Origin: VAXT01 sp963774625
Lineage (GTDB): Bacteria > Actinomycetota > Thermoleophilia > Gaiellales > Gaiellaceae
NCBI GenBank assembly: GCA_963774625.1
Contig: CAVZFQ010000013.1
Coordinates: 744,001 to 808,000, forward strand
Reading direction: 5' to 3'
Length of the DNA stretch: 64,000 nt
Position numbers and translations under genes: made by a program. The notes under the pieces are model-generated. The model did not search any database. It was not told the DNA's origin and saw only the letters and a program-made list of their open reading frames with translations. Shown here in pieces: positions 59,857-64,000 of this stretch (positions within the stretch are counted from its first letter, which is position 1; every line of letters starts with the position of its first letter).

Positions 59857-61272
59857 GTGGCCGAGAGAAACGTCCAGCTCGTCTCCGGTGAGGAGCTCGA
59901 CCTCTCCGGCCTCACCGGGCGAGCGCTGCCCTCGCGCGTCTACACGGAGACCTACTTCGACACCGCCGACCAGCGCCTCGCCAGGGTCGGCTTCACACTG
60001 CGCCGCCGCGTCGAGAACGGAAAGGGAACGTGGCAGCTGTCGGTGACGAGTGACGGCGCAGGGCTGGACGTCGAGGCTGTCGGGGGGCCGGCCGCACCGC
60101 CGGCTGAGCTGAAGGAGCTCGTCTCGGCCGCGTCAGGAGGGTTCGAGCTCGGGCCGGTCGCCCGCTTGCGCGCGCGGGCGGGCGGGATCCGCGTCCGGCA
60201 GGGCCGGCACTCCCTGGCCAAGGTGGCCGTGTCGTCAATCGCGGTCCTCGACGGCCGGCGTGTCGTCCGCGAGCTCAAGGAGATCGAGATCGAGCCGCTC
60301 GCCGCAGATCGCAAACAGCTCGCGCGGATCGAGAAGATCCTGCGCAAGGCCGGCGCGCGACGCGCAAAGCCGCAACCGCGGCTCGCGCGCGCCGTCGGGG
60401 CCGAGCCCGTGGTCGAGGCGCCGGCGGCGACTCCCGAGCTGGAGTTGCTCCGCGGCTTCTTCCGCGAGCAGTACGCGCGGCTCCTCGCACACGACCCCGG
60501 CGTCAGGCTCGGGTCGACGCCGCGGGACCTCCATCAGCTCCGCGTAGCCGCCCGCCGCTTGCGTTCCGTTCTCAAGACTGCCGCACTCGTGCTTGATCAG
60601 GGCTGGGTCGAACGGCTCCGCGAGGAGCTCTCCTGGCTCGGCGGCGAGCTCGGGCCCGCACGTGATCTCGACGTCATGCTCGCTCATCTGCGTGAGGAAG
60701 TCGCGACCCTTACTCCGCGCGACCGAAAGGCATTGAAGCCGGTCCTGAAGAAGCTCGAGAGCGAGCGCGAGAGCGCTCAGGAGCGCGTTCTCAGCGCCCT
60801 CCGCAGCGAACGCTATCTGGGCCTCCTCGCGAGCCTCGAAGGGGCGTCTGCTGGGCCGCCTGCGGGAGACGCAGGAGCCTCGCTCGAGGACGCCGCCAGA
60901 GCAGAGTTCGATCGCCTGCGCAAAGCGATGGCCGAGCTCAAAGACTCGCCTTCGGACGAGGCTCTTCATCGAGCGCGGATCAAGGGCAAGCGCGCTCGGT
61001 ACGCGGCTGAGCTGCTCGAGCCCGCGCGGGGGAAAGCGATGACCCGGCTCGTCGAGCAGGCGAAGCAGTTCCAGGATGTGGCCGGGGAGCACCAGGATGC
61101 AGTCGTGGCGGAGGAGAGGATCCGTGAGCTCGCCGCCGGCTCGCGGGCTCCGGCAGCGCTGGCCGCAGGGATTCTCGTGGGCAGGCAGTTCGAGCGACGC
61201 CGGCGGGCTTCCGCTGGCCTCCCGAAAGCCTGGGCCAGGCTCGACGAGGCCGCGGCGAAAGCGTGGGCCTGA
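59857..61272 (+). CDS. CYTH-CHAD domain protein
   Basis: 471 residues from GTG 59857. The N-terminal CYTH domain (~1-195) shows TETYFDTADQRLARVGFTLRRR and ELKEIEIEPL, binding triphosphate and metal in a tunnel, though the EXEXK start is degenerate here. The C-terminal CHAD domain (~205-465) has VRLGSTPRDLHQLRVAARRLRSVL and LGPARDLDVMLAHL, a basic helical domain that binds polyphosphate. The neighbouring ppk and ppx genes support a role in polyphosphate metabolism. The Nudix gene starts inside its end. Confidence 0.92.
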   Translation: MAERNVQLVSGEELDLSGLTGRALPSRVYTETYFDTADQRLARVGFTLRRRVENGKGTWQLSVTSDGAGLDVEAVGGPAAPPAELKELVSAASGGFELGPVARLRARAGGIRVRQGRHSLAKVAVSSIAVLDGRRVVRELKEIEIEPLAADRKQLARIEKILRKAGARRAKPQPRLARAVGAEPVVEAPAATPELELLRGFFREQYARLLAHDPGVRLGSTPRDLHQLRVAARRLRSVLKTAALVLDQGWVERLREELSWLGGELGPARDLDVMLAHLREEVATLTPRDRKALKPVLKKLESERESAQERVLSALRSERYLGLLASLEGASAGPPAGDAGASLEDAARAEFDRLRKAMAELKDSPSDEALHRARIKGKRARYAAELLEPARGKAMTRLVEQAKQFQDVAGEHQDAVVAEERIRELAAGSRAPAALAAGILVGRQFERRRRASAGLPKAWARLDEAAAKAWA

Positions 61273-61670
61273 GTCGCATCGTTCGCTCGGCCGGAGGAGT
61301 CGTCTGGCGGCCGGCGGCGCACGGAGTAGAGGTGCTGCTCATCCACAGGCCCCGCTACCAGGACTGGAGCTTCCCGAAAGGAAAGGCGAAAAAGGAAGAG
61401 ACCGACGAGGATTGCGCGGTGCGCGAGGTGGAGGAGGAGACGGGATTGCGTTGCTCGCTGGGACCAGAGCTGACCGGCACGGACTATCGGGACGCCAGAG
61501 GCCGCAAGAAGCACGTGCGGTACTGGGCGATGGAGCTGCCGGAGGGCGCCGAGGCCGTGGCGGGTGACGGCGTCGACGAGTGGATCTGGCTGCCGCCCCA
61601 GGACGCTGAGGAGCGATTGACCTGGCAGCGCGACGTTCCAGTACTGCGGTCGCTCCCGGAGCGGGCATGA
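61263..61670 (+). CDS. Nudix hydrolase
   Basis: 135 residues from GTG 61263, overlapping the CHAD gene by 10 bp. Complete Nudix box GKAKKEETDEDCAVREVEEETGL. Resembles the N-terminal half of actinobacterial MutT1-like proteins, whose second half is the histidine phosphatase; here that half is the next gene (4-bp overlap). Likely hydrolyses 8-oxo-GTP or dinucleoside polyphosphates (inference). Confidence 0.92.
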   Translation: MGLSRIVRSAGGVVWRPAAHGVEVLLIHRPRYQDWSFPKGKAKKEETDEDCAVREVEEETGLRCSLGPELTGTDYRDARGRKKHVRYWAMELPEGAEAVAGDGVDEWIWLPPQDAEERLTWQRDVPVLRSLPERA

Positions 61671-62074
61671 CCCTGCTGCTCATCCGCCATGCGTCCGCGG
61701 GCGACGCCGGTCAGTGGCAGGGAGACGATCGACTTCGTCCACTGGACGCGAAAGGCCGCCACCAGGCCGAGGCGCTCGTCACGCTCCTGGCGGAGTTCGA
61801 CCTCGACCGCATCGTCTCGAGCCCCTATCTGCGCTGCGTCCAAACGGTCGAGCCGCTCGCCCGGTCGCGCGAGCTGGAGAGCGAGCTCGACAACGCGCTC
61901 GGCGCCGACCACCTCGACGACGTCCCATCCGTCCTCGAGCGGTTGCGCGGCCAGGATGCCGCTGTGTGCACCCACGGCGACCTGCCCTGGCTCGGAAGCC
62001 GGTCGTTCAAGAAAGGATCGGTCTGGGTGCTCGACGAAGCGGGCGAGCCGGCTCGCCACTTGCCACCGGCCTAG
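61667..62074 (+). CDS. SixA-type histidine phosphatase
   Basis: 135 residues. RHG motif LLIRHASAGD with catalytic histidine, VSSPYLRCVQT arginine, and CTHGDLPWL second histidine. The adjacent Nudix gene ends within its start, and the pair equals the two domains of MutT1 of mycobacteria, so this is probably a split version of one sanitising enzyme. Confidence 0.92.
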   Translation: MTLLLIRHASAGDAGQWQGDDRLRPLDAKGRHQAEALVTLLAEFDLDRIVSSPYLRCVQTVEPLARSRELESELDNALGADHLDDVPSVLERLRGQDAAVCTHGDLPWLGSRSFKKGSVWVLDEAGEPARHLPPA

Positions 62075-64000
62075 GCCGCCTCCGCCGCGGCCCGCTCGAG
62101 CAGCTCGAGGGCCGCACCCTCCCGCAAGCCGGCCCGCGCGACGACGAGCGGAACGCCGAGCCTGCGCTGCGCCTCCGCGAGCACGATGGCACCAGCGGCG
62201 AGTGTCTCGGCGCGCCAGGGCTCGAGGCCACAGCCCGCAGCGAGCTCGTGCGACGACCGGCGGGCCACGCGCTTCCTGGCCTGAGTCAGAGCTCTCGCGC
62301 TCAGTGTCCGGCCGACGAGGCGCCGCAGCGCACGCGCCGTTCCTCCGGTCGCGAGAGCGGCGCGCGGGAGCGGCGGAGCGAGCCCGGAGAAGCAACGGTC
62401 GACCTCGGCCTCGGCGGCGGCTACTTCGGCGGGCCGCGCCGGATCGTGCGAGAAGCAGCGCTGGGCCAGTCGCCGAGAGCCGATGTCGAGCGACCTGAAC
62501 CACACCGGGCCGTCGAGGGGGGTCCCGAAGACGATCTGCGTGGAGCCACCGCCGACGTCACAGACGGCGATGCTGGCCGGCGGCGAGGGTAGGGCGGCAA
62601 CAGCGCCGGCGAAGGCGAACCGGCCCTCCTCTTCGGCGCTGAGGGCGTGGACGTGCGCCCCGGTCGCGGCTGCCAGGGCCGCCACCAGGTCGGCGCCGTT
62701 CTCGGCCTGCCTGCCGGGCGCGGCCACCAGCACCTCGAGCCGGTCAACCCGCTCCTCGGCCGCAACCCGAGCTAGCTCACGAGTGAGCCGGACCGCGTCC
62801 CGCAGCTTGCCCTTCGAGATGGCGCCGGTGCGCTCGATGTCGCGCGCAAGGCCGGAGGCGGCACGTTCCTCACGAACGGTTGCCACTCCGCGATCGGCCC
62901 GTGTCGCCACGAGGAGGCGCACCGTGTTCGAGCCGACGTCAATGATCCCAACACGCATTCGAGACCTCATTCTGAGCCGCGCATAGGTCGGCACGGCAAC
63001 GGCTATCCACGGCGTGCTGCAATCCGGCGACGGGCCCGCGCGACGCGCACTCCGCATCAGGGCGGACTGGGCGCTGAGCGGGCGATCGTCCTTCTTCGGG
63101 CGAAGTCGTTTCCAGGTGCTGTCGGCGCGGAGCTCCCATGCCTGGGCGTTGTCGGCGAGCAGCGCGTCGAACATGGCGGAGATCTTCTGCCGGGCACGCG
63201 CATCCTCCACCGGCACGACGATCTCGACCCGGTCGTCGAGGTTGCGCGGCATCAGGTCGGCGCTTCCCAGCAGGTAGGTCGACTTGCCGCCTGCCTCGAG
63301 AACGAAAACGCGGCTGTGCTCGAGAAACCGGCCCAGGATGCTACGGACACGGACGTTCTCGCTGAGGCCCGGCACACCCGGTCGCAGCGAACAGATCGAG
63401 CGCGCCACGATGTCGATCTCCGCACCGGCCCGCGACGCCTCGTAGAGCTCTTCGATGATCGCCTGGTCGGTGAGCGCATTGACCTTGATTCGGATCCGCG
63501 CGCGCTTGCCGGCCCGCGCCGCCTGAGCGACCTTGCGGATCTCCTCGATCAGCCGCGTGCGCAGCGTGAAGGGAGCCACGAGCAGCTTGCGGAAGCGCTG
63601 TGGACGCCCGAACCCCGTCAGGTAGTTGAAGAGATCGGCGACGTCTGCCGCGATCTCCTCGTCGGCGCTGAAGAGCCCGAGGTCCTCGTACGTGCGCGCC
63701 GTCAGCGCGTGGTAGTTGCCGGTGCCCACGTGGACGTAGCGCCGCAGGCCGTTGGCCTCGCGACGCACGATCAGCGTTGCCTTCGCGTGGATCTTCAGGT
63801 TCGGAAAGCCGTAGACGACATGGACCCCGGAACGCTCGAGAGCGCGCGACCACTCGATGTTCCGACGCTCGTCGAACCGCGCCTGTAGCTCCACGAGGCA
63901 GACGCTCTGCTTGCCGCTCTCGGCGGCCTCGATGAGAGCAGGCACGAGCGGCGAGTCGTCGCTCGTTCGGTAGACCGTGGTCTTGAGGCCGATCACGTTC
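62071..64000 (-). CDS. Polyphosphate kinase PPK1 joined in frame to Ppx/GppA exopolyphosphatase (partial)
   Basis: One open frame crosses the window edge. Its upstream part is the PPK1 C-terminal half: VIGLKTTVYRTSDDSP, FPNLKIHAKATLIVRRE, GTGNYH, and TWKRLRPKK near the normal PPK end. After a ~40-residue linker without any stop comes a complete Ppx/GppA domain from MRVGIIDVGSNTVRLL (internal ATG 62958) through VCDVGGGSTQIVFG to the stop at 62071. Either this is a true bifunctional fusion or a lost stop. PPK1 makes polyphosphate from ATP and Ppx degrades it, so the pair sets polyphosphate level. Converges on the SixA-type gene. Confidence 0.85.
   Translation of the reverse strand, partial: NVIGLKTTVYRTSDDSPLVPALIEAAESGKQSVCLVELQARFDERRNIEWSRALERSGVHVVYGFPNLKIHAKATLIVRREANGLRRYVHVGTGNYHALTARTYEDLGLFSADEEIAADVADLFNYLTGFGRPQRFRKLLVAPFTLRTRLIEEIRKVAQAARAGKRARIRIKVNALTDQAIIEELYEASRAGAEIDIVARSICSLRPGVPGLSENVRVRSILGRFLEHSRVFVLEAGGKSTYLLGSADLMPRNLDDRVEIVVPVEDARARQKISAMFDALLADNAQAWELRADSTWKRLRPKKDDRPLSAQSALMRSARRAGPSPDCSTPWIAVAVPTYARLRMRSRMRVGIIDVGSNTVRLLVATRADRGVATVREERAASGLARDIERTGAISKGKLRDAVRLTRELARVAAEERVDRLEVLVAAPGRQAENGADLVAALAAATGAHVHALSAEEEGRFAFAGAVAALPSPPASIAVCDVGGGSTQIVFGTPLDGPVWFRSLDIGSRRLAQRCFSHDPARPAEVAAAEAEVDRCFSGLAPPLPRAALATGGTARALRRLVGRTLSARALTQARKRVARRSSHELAAGCGLEPWRAETLAAGAIVLAEAQRRLGVPLVVARAGLREGAALELLERAAAEAA

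Overview
The window is a high-GC actinobacterial chromosome segment. The protein mix (FHA and Ser/Thr kinase signalling, DUF11, PASTA and poly-Pro secreted proteins, several TTG/GTG starts, actinobacterial LexA boxes) suggests a Thermoleophilia-like lineage (Gaiellales/Solirubrobacterales); that placement is inference. Most genes outside 29-41 kb are intact.

Layout. 0-9.2 kb: msrA, two FHA-domain genes, a flavoprotein-like gene with a small membrane protein, a GH15 glucoamylase/trehalase, and a Ser/Thr kinase fused to an AfsR-type NTPase with TPRs. 9.2-21.9 kb: a secreted subtilase with five Cys-Cys repeats, arsC, membrane proteins, a kelch protein, mscL, and a giant DUF11/poly-Pro/PASTA protein broken by one base in a (GGN)n tract. 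21.9-24.9 kb: two SOS genes, an exonuclease/GIY-YIG nuclease and dinB, each with its own LexA box. 25.6-34.1 kb: an accessory region punctuated by three truncated 3' copies of a tRNA-Arg(CCT) gene whose intact copy lies at 34.07-34.15 kb. This looks like tandem insertions at one tRNA; the cargo is secreted proteins (DUF11, collagen-like, papain-like, glycoside hydrolase).

34.6-42.1 kb is the most unusual part: an array of 15 ordinary tRNAs for 15 amino acids, two copies of a ~155-nt structured RNA, then five tandem units sharing a conserved header hairpin and tail. At least one unit (36803-36930) encodes a circularly permuted tRNA-Arg(TCT), with the 3' half upstream of the 5' half; a second (37077-37207) has the same permuted layout. 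These are followed by a small protein, a Ro60/TROVE-vWA protein, an RlaP-like nucleotidyltransferase, three more tRNAs, a third large structured RNA and the RNA ligase rtcB. This is an RNA-repair module (Ro60, nucleotidyltransferase, RtcB) built around a tRNA array; I infer that RtcB may join the permuted tRNA halves. The Ro60 frame advances by +1 about 21 times and never by -1, so sequencing error (insertion-biased) must be excluded.

42-64 kb is orderly: an ABC-2 exporter with a divergent PadR regulator and a perfect operator, a GH-A-like hydrolase, PhzF, a GH38 mannosidase next to a sugar ABC transporter, a TPP-riboswitch-controlled NCS1 (CytX-like) permease, a molybdate operon with a HTH-Mop regulator, a REP-associated transposase between repeats, uppP, CYTH-CHAD, Nudix, SixA-like, and a PPK1/Ppx gene pair with no intervening stop that runs off the window.
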